Translations under genes and position numbers: made by a program
Source of the DNA: Marivirga harenae
GTDB taxonomy: Bacteria; Bacteroidota; Bacteroidia; Cytophagales; Cyclobacteriaceae
Length of the DNA stretch: 64,000 nt
NCBI RefSeq assembly: GCF_030534335.1
Contig: NZ_CP130565.1
Location: 2,067,501-2,131,500 of the forward strand
Direction of reading: 5' to 3'
Shown: positions 53,974-64,000 of the stretch, piece after piece
How the letters are laid out: every line of letters begins with the position of its first letter
How positions within the stretch are numbered: the first letter of the stretch is position 1
Notes under the pieces: generated by a model
The model's database searches: none
Told to the model about the DNA's origin: nothing
The model's input: the letters and a program-made list of their open reading frames with translations, nothing else

Positions 53974-56900
53974 ATGGCGTTCAAAAAAAATAAAAAGATT
54001 AACACTGACTTCTCTAAAATCACCATTAGTTTAGCTTCTCCAGAATCTATTTTGGAAAGCTCACACGGTGAAGTCACACAGCCAGAAACTATCAATTACA
54101 GAACTTATAAGCCGGAAATGGGTGGTTTGTTCTGTGAAAGAATATTCGGTCCGGTTAAAGACTGGGAATGTCATTGTGGGAAATATAAAAGAATCAGATA
54201 CAAAGGCATTATCTGTGATAGATGTGGTGTTGAAGTAACTGAGAAAAAAGTACGTAGAGAAAGAATGGGTCACATCGAATTGGTTGTGCCTGTTGCTCAT
54301 ATCTGGTATTTCAAATCTTTACCTAACAAAATTGGTTATTTATTAGGTTTACCGACCAAAAAGCTTGACCAAATTATTTATTACGAAAGGTATGTTGTTA
54401 TACAGCCTGGTGTAAAGGAAGAGGATGGAATTGCGCACATGGATTTCTTGACGGAAGATGAGTATTTAGATATTTTAGACAAGCTTCCTGCAGAAAATCA
54501 GAAGTTAGACGATGACGATCCTAACAAATTCATTGCCAAAATGGGTGCGGAATCATTGGATATGTTATTGAACAGAATCCAGTTGGATGAACTTTCTTAC
54601 GAATTAAGACATCAAGCAGCTACTGATACTTCTCAGCAAAGAAAAGCAGAAGCTTTAAAAAGATTGAGAGTAGTTGAAGCTTTCCGTGATGCTAGAACAA
54701 GAATTGAAAACCGTCCTGAATGGATGATCATCAGAATGGTACCTGTTATTCCACCAGAATTGAGACCTTTGGTTCCATTAGATGGTGGTAGATTTGCTAC
54801 TTCTGATTTAAATGATTTATACAGGAGAGTAATTATCAGAAATAATCGTCTTAAAAGATTGATCGATATCAAAGCTCCTGAAGTAATCCTTAGGAATGAA
54901 AAAAGGATGCTACAAGAAGCGGTTGATTCATTGTTCGATAATTCTAGAAAAGTAAATGCAGTAAGATCTGATGGAAACAGAGCCTTGAAATCTCTTTCTG
55001 ATATGCTGAAAGGTAAGCAGGGTAGATTCCGTCAAAACTTGCTAGGTAAAAGGGTAGATTATTCAGGTCGTTCTGTTATTGTGGTAGGACCTGAATTGAA
55101 AATGCATGAATGTGGTTTACCTAAAAATATGGCTGCAGAGCTATTTAAGCCATTCATTATCCGTAAATTAATTGAAAGGGGTATTGTCAAAACTGTTAAA
55201 TCAGCCAAAAAGATTGTTGACAGAAAGGATCCTGTGGTTTGGGATATCTTGGAGAACGTGATGAAAGGACATCCTGTCCTATTGAACAGAGCACCAACTC
55301 TTCACAGGTTAGGTATCCAGGCATTTCAGCCTAAATTAATTGAAGGAAAAGCAATCCAATTACACCCGTTAGCATGTACAGCATTTAATGCCGATTTTGA
55401 TGGTGACCAGATGGCTGTTCATGTACCATTAGGACATGAAGCAATCTTGGAAGCTTCTACTTTAATGCTTTCTTCACATAATATTTTGAACCCAGCAAAC
55501 GGGGCTCCTATTACTGTTCCTTCTCAGGATATGGTTCTAGGTTTATATTATGTATCCAAAGGTAGAAAATCTACGAAGGAGGAGCCTGTACTAGGTGAAG
55601 GAAAAGTATTCTATAGTGCAGAAGAAGTTATCATTGCTATCAATGAACAAAAAGTTTCGAAACATGCCAATATTAAATTAAGAACTAAAGTTCGTAATGC
55701 TGATGGTGAGCTTGAAACTAAGATAATAGAAACAGTTGCTGGTAGAGTTATTTTCAATGAAAGTGTGCCTGCTGAAGTTGGTTATATTGATCAATTATTG
55801 ACTAAGAAAAACCTACAGGGTATTATCGCTCATGTTTATAAATTAGCAGGTTCAGCTAAAACTGCGAAATTCTTGGACGACATTAAAGAATTAGGATTCC
55901 AAAGTGCCTACAAAGGTGGTCTTTCAATGGGACTTGGTGATATTATGGTTCCAGAAGTAAAAGACACTTTAGTTGAACAAGCCAAAGAAGAAGTTGACGC
56001 AGTTTGGAATAACTACTTAATGGGTCTTATTACTGATAATGAGCGATACAATCAAGTAATTGATATTTGGACTAGAATTAACTCTCAATTGACTAATACT
56101 CTAATGCAACAATTAGAGGAAGATAATCAAGGGTTTAACTCTATCTATATGATGATGCACTCTGGTGCTCGTGGATCAAGAGAGCAAATCCGTCAGTTGG
56201 GTGGTATGAGAGGTTTGATGGCTAAGCCACAAAAAAATCTTGCCGGTTCTGTTGGTGGTATTATTGAAAACCCAATTCTATCTAACTTCCGTGAGGGGCT
56301 AGATGTAATTGAGTACTTTATTTCAACCCACGGTGCTAGAAAAGGTCTTGCAGATACTGCATTGAAAACAGCTGATGCTGGTTACTTAACAAGAAGACTT
56401 GTTGATGTTGCTCAGGATGTGGTTGTAAATGAAGTAGATTGCGGAACACTTAGAGGTCTTACAGTTTCGGCATTAAAAGATAATGACGAAATTGTTGAAT
56501 CTTTAGCAGAAAGAATATTAGGTCGAGTAAGTGTGCATGATGTTTACCATCCACAAACTGAGGAGCTAATTGTAGAATCTGGTGAAACTATCACTGATGA
56601 TATTTGCGATAAGATTGACGAGGCAATAATTGAGGAAGTTGAAATTAGATCTGTTTTAACTTGTGAAACTCAACAAGGGGTTTGTAGCAAGTGTTATGGA
56701 AGAAACCTAACTACTTCTAAAATTGCACAAAAAGGTGACTCAGTTGGTGTTATTGCAGCCCAATCTATTGGTGAACCAGGTACTCAGTTAACATTAAGAA
56801 CCTTCCACGTTGGGGGTACTGCATCTAACATTGCTGTAGAAGCTACAATTAAAGCCAAAACTGCTGGTGTTGTAGAGTTCGAAGACTTAAGAGCAATTCA

Positions 56901-58272
56901 ATCTACTGACGATGAAGGTGAATCAAGAACTGTTGTTATGGGTAGGTCTGGCGAAATTAAGATCATCGATCCTAAGAGCAAAAAGGTTTTAATGAGTAAT
57001 CATGTTCCTTACAGTGCTACTCTTAAAGTTAAAGAAGGAGAGAAAGTAGAAAAAGATCAGGAACTTTGTTTCTGGAATCCATATAATGCGGTAATTCTTT
57101 CTGAATTCGAAGGTGTAACAGAATTTGAAAGCATAGAAGAAGGAATTACTTATAAAGAGGAATCTGATGAACAAACTGGCCACAGGGAAAAAGTTATTAT
57201 TGATACAAAAGATAAAACTAAAAACCCTGCAGTTATAGTTAATACTAAAGGTCAGGACCCAAAAACTTACAATATCCCAGTTGGAGCTCACTTGTCAGTT
57301 GATGAAGGTGCAAAAATAAAACCAGGACAGATTTTGGCTAAAATACCAAGATCGACAAGTAAGTCTAAGGATATTACAGGGGGGCTTCCAAGGGTAACTG
57401 AGCTTTTTGAAGCAAGGAATCCTTCAAACCCCGCGGTAGTATCTGAGATTGACGGAGTAGTGACTTTTGGAGGTATCAAAAGAGGAAATAGAGAAATATT
57501 CATTGAATCGAAAGACGGTGTTAAGAAAAGATATTTAGTTTCTCTTTCTAAGCATATCTTAGTTCAAGATAATGACTTTGTTAAAGCAGGATATGCATTG
57601 TCTGATGGTGCAACTACTCCTTCTGATATCTTGTCTATTAAAGGTCCAACTGCAGTTCAGGAATATATTGTAAATGAGATTCAGGAAGTTTACCGATTAC
57701 AAGGTGTGAAAATTAACGATAAGCACATTGAAGTAATTGTTAGACAAATGATGCAAAAGGTTCAAGTACTAGAATCAGGAGATACTACTTTCCTACCAAA
57801 TCAAGTTGTTGATCGCTTTGTTTTCAGAGAAGAGAACGATAGGATTTTAGACATGAAAGTGGTGACTGAAGCAGGTGATTCGCCAAACTTAAAGCCAGGT
57901 CAAATTATTTCAGCTAGAAAACTCAGAGATGAAAATTCTACGCTGAAAAGAAAAGACTTGAAATTGGTAAAAACCAGAGATGCAGAACCTGCAGTTTCTA
58001 AGCCAAACTTGCAAGGAATAACCCAAGCATCTTTAGGTACTGAAAGCTTTATTTCAGCGGCATCATTCCAGGAAACTACAAAAGTTTTAAGTGAGGCTTC
58101 GATTAGAGGTAAAGCTGATCATTTGTTAGGTCTTAAAGAGAATGTAATTGTAGGACATCTAATCCCTGCAGGTACTGGTTTGAAAGATTGGACAGAAATG
58201 ATTGTCGGTTCACAAGAGGAACTTGATAGCATGAAAGAAAGTAAAGTAACAGAAGAAAAGACTGAAGCTTAA
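53974..58272 (+). CDS. rpoC: RNA polymerase subunit beta prime
   Basis: The 1432-residue subunit has the N-terminal zinc site (CHCGKY ... CDRCGVE, about 68-90) and the catalytic Mg-binding loop NADFDGDQM near 470-478. The second zinc cluster has [19 protein letters not shown] (about 825-910), and the trigger-loop region after [16 protein letters not shown]. The acidic tail ends EEKTEA. It is co-transcribed with rpoB, and a DUF3467 gene follows by 37 bp. Confidence 0.99.
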   Translation: MAFKKNKKINTDFSKITISLASPESILESSHGEVTQPETINYRTYKPEMGGLFCERIFGPVKDWECHCGKYKRIRYKGIICDRCGVEVTEKKVRRERMGHIELVVPVAHIWYFKSLPNKIGYLLGLPTKKLDQIIYYERYVVIQPGVKEEDGIAHMDFLTEDEYLDILDKLPAENQKLDDDDPNKFIAKMGAESLDMLLNRIQLDELSYELRHQAATDTSQQRKAEALKRLRVVEAFRDARTRIENRPEWMIIRMVPVIPPELRPLVPLDGGRFATSDLNDLYRRVIIRNNRLKRLIDIKAPEVILRNEKRMLQEAVDSLFDNSRKVNAVRSDGNRALKSLSDMLKGKQGRFRQNLLGKRVDYSGRSVIVVGPELKMHECGLPKNMAAELFKPFIIRKLIERGIVKTVKSAKKIVDRKDPVVWDILENVMKGHPVLLNRAPTLHRLGIQAFQPKLIEGKAIQLHPLACTAFNADFDGDQMAVHVPLGHEAILEASTLMLSSHNILNPANGAPITVPSQDMVLGLYYVSKGRKSTKEEPVLGEGKVFYSAEEVIIAINEQKVSKHANIKLRTKVRNADGELETKIIETVAGRVIFNESVPAEVGYIDQLLTKKNLQGIIAHVYKLAGSAKTAKFLDDIKELGFQSAYKGGLSMGLGDIMVPEVKDTLVEQAKEEVDAVWNNYLMGLITDNERYNQVIDIWTRINSQLTNTLMQQLEEDNQGFNSIYMMMHSGARGSREQIRQLGGMRGLMAKPQKNLAGSVGGIIENPILSNFREGLDVIEYFISTHGARKGLADTALKTADAGYLTRRLVDVAQDVVVNEVDCGTLRGLTVSALKDNDEIVESLAERILGRVSVHDVYHPQTEELIVESGETITDDICDKIDEAIIEEVEIRSVLTCETQQGVCSKCYGRNLTTSKIAQKGDSVGVIAAQSIGEPGTQLTLRTFHVGGTASNIAVEATIKAKTAGVVEFEDLRAIQSTDDEGESRTVVMGRSGEIKIIDPKSKKVLMSNHVPYSATLKVKEGEKVEKDQELCFWNPYNAVILSEFEGVTEFESIEEGITYKEESDEQTGHREKVIIDTKDKTKNPAVIVNTKGQDPKTYNIPVGAHLSVDEGAKIKPGQILAKIPRSTSKSKDITGGLPRVTELFEARNPSNPAVVSEIDGVVTFGGIKRGNREIFIESKDGVKKRYLVSLSKHILVQDNDFVKAGYALSDGATTPSDILSIKGPTAVQEYIVNEIQEVYRLQGVKINDKHIEVIVRQMMQKVQVLESGDTTFLPNQVVDRFVFREENDRILDMKVVTEAGDSPNLKPGQIISARKLRDENSTLKRKDLKLVKTRDAEPAVSKPNLQGITQASLGTESFISAASFQETTKVLSEASIRGKADHLLGLKENVIVGHLIPAGTGLKDWTEMIVGSQEELDSMKESKVTEEKTEA

Positions 58273-58309
58273 TTCAGTCTTTCTCTTTCAAATAAATCCA
58301 ACATATAAA

Positions 58310-58636
58310 ATGGAGGAACAAAAAGGAAATAAGAAACAGCAGAATCAAATTAATATTGAGCTTCCTGAAGATGTAGCTGAAGGAGTTTATGCTAATTTGG
58401 CGATGGTGGCGCACTCTAATAGTGAATTTGTAATTGATTTTATTCGCTTAATGCCAGGAGTACCAAAAGCAAAAGTTAAGTCTAGAGTTGTAGTTACTCC
58501 AGAACATGCAAAAAGGTTGCTCAATGCATTAAAGGATAATATCAATAAGTACGAGAAAAATTTCGGACCTATTAAACAATCAGAGGAATCTCCGAAATTC
58601 CCAATGAATTTTGGGTCAAATGTTGGAGAAGCTTAA
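58310..58636 (+). CDS. DUF3467 family protein
   Basis: The 108-residue cytosolic protein matches the DUF3467 pattern: INIELPEDVAEGVYANLAMVAHSNSEFVIDF (read as about 15-45), FIRLMPGVPKAKVKSRVVVTPEHAKRLLNAL, and a conserved NINKYEKNFG end. Function is unknown, but its position directly after rpoC, recurrent in Bacteroidetes as far as I recall, suggests a link to transcription. The terminator at 58675 ends the unit. Confidence 0.88.
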   Translation: MEEQKGNKKQQNQINIELPEDVAEGVYANLAMVAHSNSEFVIDFIRLMPGVPKAKVKSRVVVTPEHAKRLLNALKDNINKYEKNFGPIKQSEESPKFPMNFGSNVGEA

Positions 58637-58674
58637 GCTTATTCCTTATAAATTAGAGGATTGTGAAAATATTT

Positions 58675-58707
58675 AATCAGATGTGTTTGGATAATGCATC
58701 TGATTTT
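58675..58707 (+). terminator. Terminator of the rpoBC-DUF3467 unit, nested with the rpsL promoter
   Basis: A perfect 9-bp stem (AATCAGATG with CATCTGATT) has a 13-base loop and is followed by TTC. The loop contains the -33 element of the next promoter. Confidence 0.75.
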
Positions 58708-58716
58708 CTACCTTTG
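58686..58716 (+). promoter_or_regulatory. Promoter of the rpsL-rpsG-fusA-rpsJ unit
   Basis: TTTG (58686-58689), 19 bp, then TACCTTTG (58709-58716), followed by CAGTCC. The start codon of rpsL is 46 bp downstream. Confidence 0.82.
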
Positions 58717-58762
58717 CAGTCCTAAAAATCTCAAGTAGTAATAGAAGATAAAGTTATAATAA

Positions 58763-59137
58763 ATGCCTACTATACAACAATTAGTTAAAAAGGGTAGAAA
58801 GAAATTGACTTCAAAGTCAAAATCTCCTGCTTTGGATTCTTGCCCACAAAGAAGGGGTGTATGTACTCGTGTTTATACCACCACTCCTAAAAAGCCAAAC
58901 TCAGCAATGAGAAAAGTGGCTAGGGTTAGGTTAACCAATCAAAAAGAAGTGAATGCGTACATCCCTGGTGAAGGTCACAACCTACAAGAACACTCAATAG
59001 TGTTGATTAGGGGTGGAAGAGTTAAAGATTTACCCGGTGTGAGATATCACATCATCAGGGGAGCATTGGATACTGCCGGTGTAAACGGACGTACTCAAAG
59101 AAGATCAAAATACGGAGCAAAAAGACCTAAGAAATAA
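58763..59137 (+). CDS. rpsL: 30S ribosomal protein S12
   Basis: Decoding-centre protein of 124 residues. The segments [19 protein letters not shown] (about 38-56) and [14 protein letters not shown] (about 83-96) have the Lys residues found in streptomycin-sensitive ribosomes. It is 6 bp before rpsG. Confidence 0.98.
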   Translation: MPTIQQLVKKGRKKLTSKSKSPALDSCPQRRGVCTRVYTTTPKKPNSAMRKVARVRLTNQKEVNAYIPGEGHNLQEHSIVLIRGGRVKDLPGVRYHIIRGALDTAGVNGRTQRRSKYGAKRPKK

Positions 59138-59143
59138 AATAAG

Positions 59144-59611
59144 ATGAGGAAAGCAAAACCAAAAAAACGATATATTCTTCCAGATCCTAAGTTTGGGGAT
59201 ACTTTGGTAACAAAGTTTGTGAACTACCTTATGGTGGATGGAAAGAAAAGTATTGCTTACAGCATTTTCTATGATGCATTAAGTATGGTAGAAGAAAAAA
59301 CAAAAGAGAACGGATTGGAAGTTTGGAAAAAAGCTTTATCCAATATTTCTCCTGCTGTTGAAGTGAAAAGTAGAAGGGTTGGTGGAGCAACATTTCAAGT
59401 GCCTCTTGAGGTTCGTCCTGAAAGAAAGATTTCATTGGGAATCAAATGGATGATCACTTTCGCACGAAAAAGAGGTGAAAAAACCATGACCGAACGTTTA
59501 GCCGGTGAAGTCATCGCTGCTTCCAAAGGTGAAGGAGCTGCTATCAAAAAGAAGGATGATACGCACAGAATGGCTGAAGCAAATAAAGCATTTTCTCATT
59601 TTAGATTTTAA
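59144..59611 (+). CDS. rpsG: 30S ribosomal protein S7
   Basis: Primary 16S rRNA 3'-domain binder of 155 residues. [18 protein letters not shown] starts the protein, with [14 protein letters not shown] near 24-37 and the [18 protein letters not shown] helix near 106-123. It is 12 bp before fusA. Confidence 0.98.
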   Translation: MRKAKPKKRYILPDPKFGDTLVTKFVNYLMVDGKKSIAYSIFYDALSMVEEKTKENGLEVWKKALSNISPAVEVKSRRVGGATFQVPLEVRPERKISLGIKWMITFARKRGEKTMTERLAGEVIAASKGEGAAIKKKDDTHRMAEANKAFSHFRF

Positions 59612-59623
59612 AAGCTAATTATA

Positions 59624-61741
59624 ATGGCAAGAGATCTCAGACTAACACGTAATATAGGTATCGCAGCTCATATCGATGCCGGAAAAACTACTACTACAGA
59701 AAGGATTTTATACTATACTGGTGTAAGTCACAAATTAGGAGAGGTTCATGATGGTGCGGCCACTATGGACTGGATGGAACAGGAGCAAGAAAGAGGGATT
59801 ACAATTACTTCTGCCGCGACAACTGTTTTCTGGCCTTACAAAGACGAAGAGTATCATATTAATATTATTGATACTCCAGGTCACGTTGATTTTACTGTAG
59901 AAGTAAACAGATCATTAAGAGTTTTGGATGGTTTAGTTTTCTTGTTTAGTGCGGTTGATGGTGTTGAACCTCAATCTGAAACTAACTGGAGACTGGCTGA
60001 CAATTATAATGTTTCTAGGCTTGGTTTTGTTAATAAAATGGACCGAGACGGAGCAGACTTCTTAAACGTGTGTAAGCAAGTTAAGGAAATGTTAGGTACT
60101 AAGTCAGTTCCTTTACAATTACCTATCGGTGCAGAGGGTAATTTTAAAGGTGTTGTTGATTTAGTTGAAATGAAAGCCTTTGTTTGGAATGATGAAGATC
60201 AAGGGATGACATGGGAAGAGATAGAAATACCTGCAGATATGCAAGATGAGGTGAGCGAATATCGCGAGCACTTATTAGAATCTGTTGCAGAGTATGATGA
60301 GTCTTTAATGGAGAAATACTTTGAAGATCCTGAATCTATTACTAGAGATGAAGTAATCGCTGCTTTAAGAGCTGCTACTTTAGATTTAGCTTTTGTTCCG
60401 ATGTTATGCGGTTCAGCATTCAAAAATAAAGGAGTTCAAACTTTATTGAACTATGTAATGGAATTATTACCTTCTCCATTAGATAGAGATAATATTGTTG
60501 GGACAAATCCTGATACAGATGAGAAAACAAGTAGAAAACCGACTTCTGAAGATCCTTTCGCAGCTCTAGCATTTAAGATTGCTACGGATCCATTTGTTGG
60601 ACGCTTATGCTTTGTTAGGTCTTATTCTGGAACATTAGATTCTGGTTCTTATGTGTTTAACACAAGAACTAATAAGAAAGAAAGAATTTCAAGAATCTTC
60701 CAAATGCACGCAAACAAACAAAACCAAATTGATACGCTTCATGCTGGTGATATTGCTGCAGTTGTAGGGTTTAAAGATATTAAGACAGGTGATACGCTTT
60801 GTAACGAGAAACATAAAATTGTTCTTGAATCAATGACATTCCCTGAGCCAGTTATCGGTTATGCTATCGAACCTAAGACTCAAGCCGATGTGGATAAAAT
60901 GGGTATGGCGATTGCAAAATTGGTAGAGGAAGATCCAACTTTATTGGTAAATACAGATGAAGAAACTGGTCAGACAATCCTAAGAGGAATGGGAGAGTTG
61001 CACTTGGATATCATCATGGATCGTTTGAAAAGAGAATTTAAAGTTGATATTAATCAAGGTGCTCCTCAGGTTGCTTACAAAGAAGCTATATCGAGCTTAG
61101 TAGATCACAAAGAGGTTTATAAGAAGCAATCAGGTGGTAAAGGTAAGTTTGCTGATATCGTATTTAAATTGTCTCCTGCTGAACCAGATGAAAAAGGTGA
61201 AATTCAACCTGGTTTGCAATTCGATAATAAAATCACTGGCGGTGTAATTCCTAAGGAATTTATTCCGGCAATTCAAAAAGGATTTACTGAGGCAATGTCA
61301 AATGGTCCTTTAGCTGGATATCCTATTGAGGCAATGAAAGTTGAATTATATCATGGTAGTTTCCATGATGTCGATTCAGATGCTTTATCTTTTGAGTTGG
61401 CAGCAAGAATTGGTTTTAAAGAAGCAGCTAAGAAGGCAGGACCTCAATTGTTAGAGCCTGTGATGAAGGTGGAAGTTCTTACTCCAGAAGAATACACTGG
61501 CCCTGTTACAGGCGATTTAAATAAAAGAAGAGGTTTGATGAAAGGGATGGATCCTAAAGGTGCTGCTCAGGTAATTAGAGCTGACGTTCCATTGTCTGAA
61601 TTATTTGGATATGTTACTGACTTAAGAACCATTAGTTCTGGTAGAGCGACTGCATCCTTAACTTTTTCACACTATGACCCAGTTCCTCGAAATATTGCGG
61701 ATGAAGTTATTGCAAAATCAAAAGGGGAGACTGTTAAATAA
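59624..61741 (+). CDS. fusA: Translation elongation factor G
   Basis: GTPase of 705 residues that drives translocation. The G motifs are [10 protein letters not shown] (about 15-24), DTPGHVD (about 85-91) and NKMDRDGAD (about 139-147). Domain II and the domain IV tip region ([13 protein letters not shown]) and domain V ([18 protein letters not shown]) are complete. It is the main chromosomal copy, placed in the str operon, and rpsJ follows by 9 bp. Confidence 0.98.
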   Translation: MARDLRLTRNIGIAAHIDAGKTTTTERILYYTGVSHKLGEVHDGAATMDWMEQEQERGITITSAATTVFWPYKDEEYHINIIDTPGHVDFTVEVNRSLRVLDGLVFLFSAVDGVEPQSETNWRLADNYNVSRLGFVNKMDRDGADFLNVCKQVKEMLGTKSVPLQLPIGAEGNFKGVVDLVEMKAFVWNDEDQGMTWEEIEIPADMQDEVSEYREHLLESVAEYDESLMEKYFEDPESITRDEVIAALRAATLDLAFVPMLCGSAFKNKGVQTLLNYVMELLPSPLDRDNIVGTNPDTDEKTSRKPTSEDPFAALAFKIATDPFVGRLCFVRSYSGTLDSGSYVFNTRTNKKERISRIFQMHANKQNQIDTLHAGDIAAVVGFKDIKTGDTLCNEKHKIVLESMTFPEPVIGYAIEPKTQADVDKMGMAIAKLVEEDPTLLVNTDEETGQTILRGMGELHLDIIMDRLKREFKVDINQGAPQVAYKEAISSLVDHKEVYKKQSGGKGKFADIVFKLSPAEPDEKGEIQPGLQFDNKITGGVIPKEFIPAIQKGFTEAMSNGPLAGYPIEAMKVELYHGSFHDVDSDALSFELAARIGFKEAAKKAGPQLLEPVMKVEVLTPEEYTGPVTGDLNKRRGLMKGMDPKGAAQVIRADVPLSELFGYVTDLRTISSGRATASLTFSHYDPVPRNIADEVIAKSKGETVK

Positions 61742-61750
61742 TTAGGAATC

Positions 61751-62056
61751 ATGAATCAAAAAATTAGAATAAAGTTAAAATCATACGATCACAATTTAGT
61801 AGACAAGTCTTCTGAGAAAATTGTGAGAGCTGTAAAGACAACAGGTGCAGTAGTGAGTGGTCCTATTCCTTTGCCTACTGAAAAAGAGATTTTTACAGTA
61901 TTGCGTTCACCGCATGTGAATAAAAAATCACGTGAACAATATCAATTGTGTACTTTCAAAAGATTGGTTGATATTTATTCAAATAGTGCGAAAACCGTTG
62001 ATGCTTTAATGAAACTTGAGCTTCCTAGTGGAGTTGATGTAGAGATTAAGGTGTAA
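61751..62056 (+). CDS. rpsJ: 30S ribosomal protein S10
   Basis: The 101-residue protein, also a NusE antitermination factor, has [15 protein letters not shown] at the N-terminus and [27 protein letters not shown] (read as about 37-63). It closes the rpsL unit; the terminator at 62078 and a new promoter separate it from rplC. Confidence 0.98.
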   Translation: MNQKIRIKLKSYDHNLVDKSSEKIVRAVKTTGAVVSGPIPLPTEKEIFTVLRSPHVNKKSREQYQLCTFKRLVDIYSNSAKTVDALMKLELPSGVDVEIKV

Positions 62057-62077
62057 TTGTACAATATTAAAAATGAG

Positions 62078-62116
62078 AAAACCAATGGTCTGTGAATCAT
62101 TGGTTTTTCTTTTTTA
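62078..62116 (+). terminator. Terminator of the rpsL-rpsJ unit
   Basis: A perfect 10-bp stem (AAAACCAATG with CATTGGTTTT) with a 10-base loop is followed by TCTTTTTTA, 21 bp after the rpsJ stop. Confidence 0.92.
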
Positions 62117-62144
62117 GAATTTAGTATTTTTTAGTGTTGTAAGT

Positions 62145-62174
62145 TTTGTAGCTTATAATATTTTACTAACTTTG
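62145..62174 (+). promoter_or_regulatory. Promoter of the rplC-rplD-rplW-rplB unit
   Basis: TTTG (62145-62148), 18 bp, then TAACTTTG (62167-62174), followed by CAGTCC as in the rpsL promoter. A leader of about 55 nt precedes rplC. Confidence 0.82.
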
Positions 62175-62178
62175 CAGT

Positions 62179-62215
62179 CCTTTCGGGAAAAGCTACGGTA
62201 AAACCCGTTTAAAGG
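62179..62215 (+). promoter_or_regulatory. Possible structured leader before rplC
   Basis: CCTTTCGGG (62179-62187) can pair with CCCG (62204-62207) and AAAGG (62211-62215), leaving a 3-base bulge TTT. Such a hairpin at the very 5' end of the transcript could be an autogenous control site, as L4 uses in E. coli, but the link is inference. Confidence 0.4.
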
Positions 62216-62234
62216 TTGTTAATCAAACTTAATA

Positions 62235-62873
62235 ATGTCTGGAATAATAGGAAAAAAAATCGGAATGACTAGTATCTACGGTGTCGATGGACGAAATGTC
62301 GCATGCACGGTGATAGAGGCTGGTCCTTGTGTGGTTACACAAGTAAAAAAAGAGGAGACCGATGGTTATTCTGCTATTCAATTGGGCTATGACGAGCGCA
62401 AGGAGAAGAATACACCAAAAGCATTGCAGGGGCATTTTAAAAATGCTCAAACAACGCCTAAGAAGAAACTAGCTGAGTTTCGTGAATACGAAGGTTACGA
62501 CACTTTCGTGGATAACTATAGTTTAGGTCAGACAGTGACCATCAGCGATGTTTTTGAAGAAGGTGATTTTGTTGATGTTGCAGGTTCTTCCAAAGGTAAA
62601 GGATTCCAAGGTGTTGTAAAACGTCATGGTTTCGGTGGGGTTGGTCAAGCGACTCACGGTCAACATAATAGACAAAGAGCACCGGGTTCGATCGGTGGTG
62701 CTTCTTATCCGGCAAGAGTATTTCCGGGTATGCGTATGGCTGGTAGAACAGGTGGGGAGAGAGTTAAGAACACCAACTTAAAGGTGTTGAAGATTATCCC
62801 TGAGAAGAACTTACTATTAGTAAGTGGGTCAATACCAGGTGCTAAAAATTCATTTGTAATAATAGAGAAATAA
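62235..62873 (+). CDS. rplC: 50S ribosomal protein L3
   Basis: Early assembly protein of 212 residues. It begins [15 protein letters not shown] and has the long extension with [16 protein letters not shown] and the family-defining [16 protein letters not shown] near the end. It is 2 bp before rplD. Confidence 0.98.
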   Translation: MSGIIGKKIGMTSIYGVDGRNVACTVIEAGPCVVTQVKKEETDGYSAIQLGYDERKEKNTPKALQGHFKNAQTTPKKKLAEFREYEGYDTFVDNYSLGQTVTISDVFEEGDFVDVAGSSKGKGFQGVVKRHGFGGVGQATHGQHNRQRAPGSIGGASYPARVFPGMRMAGRTGGERVKNTNLKVLKIIPEKNLLLVSGSIPGAKNSFVIIEK

Positions 62874-62875
62874 AG

Positions 62876-63502
62876 ATGGAGCTTTCAATTTTAAAACATA
62901 CAGGCGAAGACACCGGAAGAAAAGTTTCTTTATCGGATGCCATCTTTGATATAGAGCCAAATGATCACGCTATTTATTTAGATGTGAAACAGAAAATGGC
63001 TAATGCGAGACAAGGAACGCATAAATCTAAAGAGAGAGCGGAAATTTCTGGGTCAACTAGGAAAATCAAAAAGCAAAAAGGTACTGGTACTGCACGTGCT
63101 GGTAGTATTAAGTCACCGATCTTTAAAGGTGGTGGTAGAGTATTCGGACCAAGACCAAAAGACTACAGCTTCAAATTAAATAAAAAGTTAAAAGCAGTTG
63201 CTAGAAAATCGGCTTTAACTTATAAAGCAAAGGATCAGATGATTTCTGTATTAGAGGGATTCACTTTTAATGAAGTGAAAACTAAGAACTATACGGAAAT
63301 GCTGAACAAATTGTCTTTGGATAATAAAAAGACACTTTTGGTTCTTCCGGAGGTAGATAAAAACATTGTTTTGTCTGGAAGAAATATTAGGAATACGCAA
63401 GTAACTACAGTTGATTCATTAAATACGTATGATGTACTTCATGCTGATCAGTTGCTTTTCGTTGAAGGTTCTTTAGAGAAAATTGAAAACTTATTTAAGT
63501 AA
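62876..63502 (+). CDS. rplD: 50S ribosomal protein L4
   Basis: The 208-residue protein has the exit-tunnel loop with [19 protein letters not shown] (about 62-80) and [20 protein letters not shown] (about 84-103). It is 5 bp before rplW. Confidence 0.98.
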   Translation: MELSILKHTGEDTGRKVSLSDAIFDIEPNDHAIYLDVKQKMANARQGTHKSKERAEISGSTRKIKKQKGTGTARAGSIKSPIFKGGGRVFGPRPKDYSFKLNKKLKAVARKSALTYKAKDQMISVLEGFTFNEVKTKNYTEMLNKLSLDNKKTLLVLPEVDKNIVLSGRNIRNTQVTTVDSLNTYDVLHADQLLFVEGSLEKIENLFK

Positions 63503-63507
63503 AAGAT

Positions 63508-63795
63508 ATGAGCGTTTTAGTTAAACCATTAGTAACGGAAAAAGTCTCAGCCCTCAACGAAAAAGGTAAATATGGATTTGTTGTAGATATCAATGCAAAC
63601 AAAATCCAAATTAAAGCTGAGGTTGAAAAAACTTACGGTGTAAATGTAGAGAGTATAAATACCATGAAATATTTGGGAAAGCAGAAATCTCGTTACACTA
63701 AGTCTAGGATTCTTACTGGAAGAAAGCCTAGTTTCAAAAAAGCAATTGTAACTGTAGCAGAAGGAGAGGTAATCGATTTCTACAGCGAAATTTAA
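63508..63795 (+). CDS. rplW: 50S ribosomal protein L23
   Basis: Protein at the exit-tunnel rim of 95 residues, a docking site for trigger factor and SRP. Landmarks are VLVKPLVTEKVSALNEKGKY at the start and the VESINTMKYLGKQKSR segment with the internal loop. It is 11 bp before rplB. Confidence 0.97.
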   Translation: MSVLVKPLVTEKVSALNEKGKYGFVVDINANKIQIKAEVEKTYGVNVESINTMKYLGKQKSRYTKSRILTGRKPSFKKAIVTVAEGEVIDFYSEI

Positions 63796-63806
63796 TGATC
63801 TGAAAA

Positions 63807-64000
63807 ATGGCAGTTAAAAAATTAAGACCAGTTACAGCTGGACAAAGATATAGGTTAGCACCGGTTTATACCGAGCTTAGCAAGGTGGCTCCCGAAAAGT
63901 CATTGTTGGCTCCAAGTAAAAAATCAGGTGGAAGAAACAATTCAGGACGGATGACTATGCGCTACTTAGGTGGTGGGCATAAGCAGAGTTTGAGGATTGT
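63807..64000 (+). CDS. rplB: 50S ribosomal protein L2, 3' end outside the window
   Basis: Only the first 64 codons are present. They read MAVKKLRPVTAGQRYR, then EKSLLAPSKKSGGRNNSGRM and MRYLGGGHKQ, the standard L2 N-terminus. The gene continues past the end of the window. Confidence 0.97.
   Translation, partial: MAVKKLRPVTAGQRYRLAPVYTELSKVAPEKSLLAPSKKSGGRNNSGRMTMRYLGGGHKQSLRI

Noticed and set aside
1-64000. CRISPR array, insertion sequence, prophage, toxin-antitoxin or other defence genes
   Set aside because: I looked for regularly spaced repeats, transposase or integrase motifs and defence-type neighbours and saw none.

Overview
The window is a 64 kb stretch of an AT-rich chromosome from a member of the Bacteroidota, most likely order Cytophagales (a Marivirga-like marine gliding bacterium is my best guess, but this is inference). 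Evidence: promoters of the Bacteroidetes type (TTTG, 18-20 bp, TAnnTTTG) in place of -35/-10 boxes; few clear Shine-Dalgarno sites; TonB receptor with carboxypeptidase-like N-terminal domain, BatA-type, DUF4199, DUF3467 and OprP/OprO-like porin families; lipoprotein with an acidic run after the lipid-bearing Cys; and the gene order tRNA-Tyr/Gly/Thr-tuf-tRNA-Trp-secE-nusG-rplKAJL-rpoBC followed by rpsLG-fusA-rpsJ-rplCDWB.

Layout. 1-3584: 3' part of polA (5' end lies outside) and ruvC. 3585-4142: gene-free stretch bounded by a degenerate direct repeat. 4143-9162 (minus): two AI-2E-family membrane proteins enclosing a TIM-barrel glycoside hydrolase-like protein and an AsmA-like membrane-anchored protein. 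9261-11763: aldo/keto reductase and mnmE. 11938-13939: three translationally coupled envelope genes of unknown function. 14033-19363: compact agmatine-deiminase-family enzyme, small orphan, MATE exporter, dipeptidyl peptidase IV. 19377-19462: 86-bp element with perfect 16-bp terminal inverted repeats. 19725-24812: surface FAS1 lipoprotein convergent with a TonB-dependent receptor. 25024-30740: five-gene operon of BatA-type protein, a dihydroorotase homologue that has lost its metal ligands, DUF4199 protein and two GT2 glycosyltransferases, convergent with a methyltransferase. 31797-35850: MFP adaptor, ABC permease and TolC protein without an ATPase gene. 35899-42824: small orphans, macro-domain protein, porin, purine nucleoside phosphorylase, YceI protein, FMN reductase, and a divergent TetR/FAD-monooxygenase pair with visible operator repeats. 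42929-44792 (minus): frr, pyrH and a biotin carrier protein. 45054-64000: the translation/transcription superoperon region, ending inside rplB.

The last 19 kb forms a chain of transcription units, each opened by a readable promoter and closed by a hairpin terminator: tRNA-Tyr-Gly-Thr-tuf; tRNA-Trp-secE-nusG-rplKAJL-rpoB-rpoC-DUF3467 (with an internal hairpin before rpoB); rpsL-rpsG-fusA-rpsJ; rplC-rplD-rplW-rplB. At two junctions the terminator of one unit and the -33 element of the next are physically interleaved. rpoB appears to start with TTG.

No CRISPR array, insertion sequence, prophage or defence system is visible. The items most worth follow-up are the catalytically dead dihydroorotase in its envelope/glycosyltransferase operon, the palindromic 86-bp element, the three-gene envelope cassette after mnmE, the TetR operator pair, and the nested terminator/promoter junctions. 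All functional calls are from reading the sequence; no database search was run.
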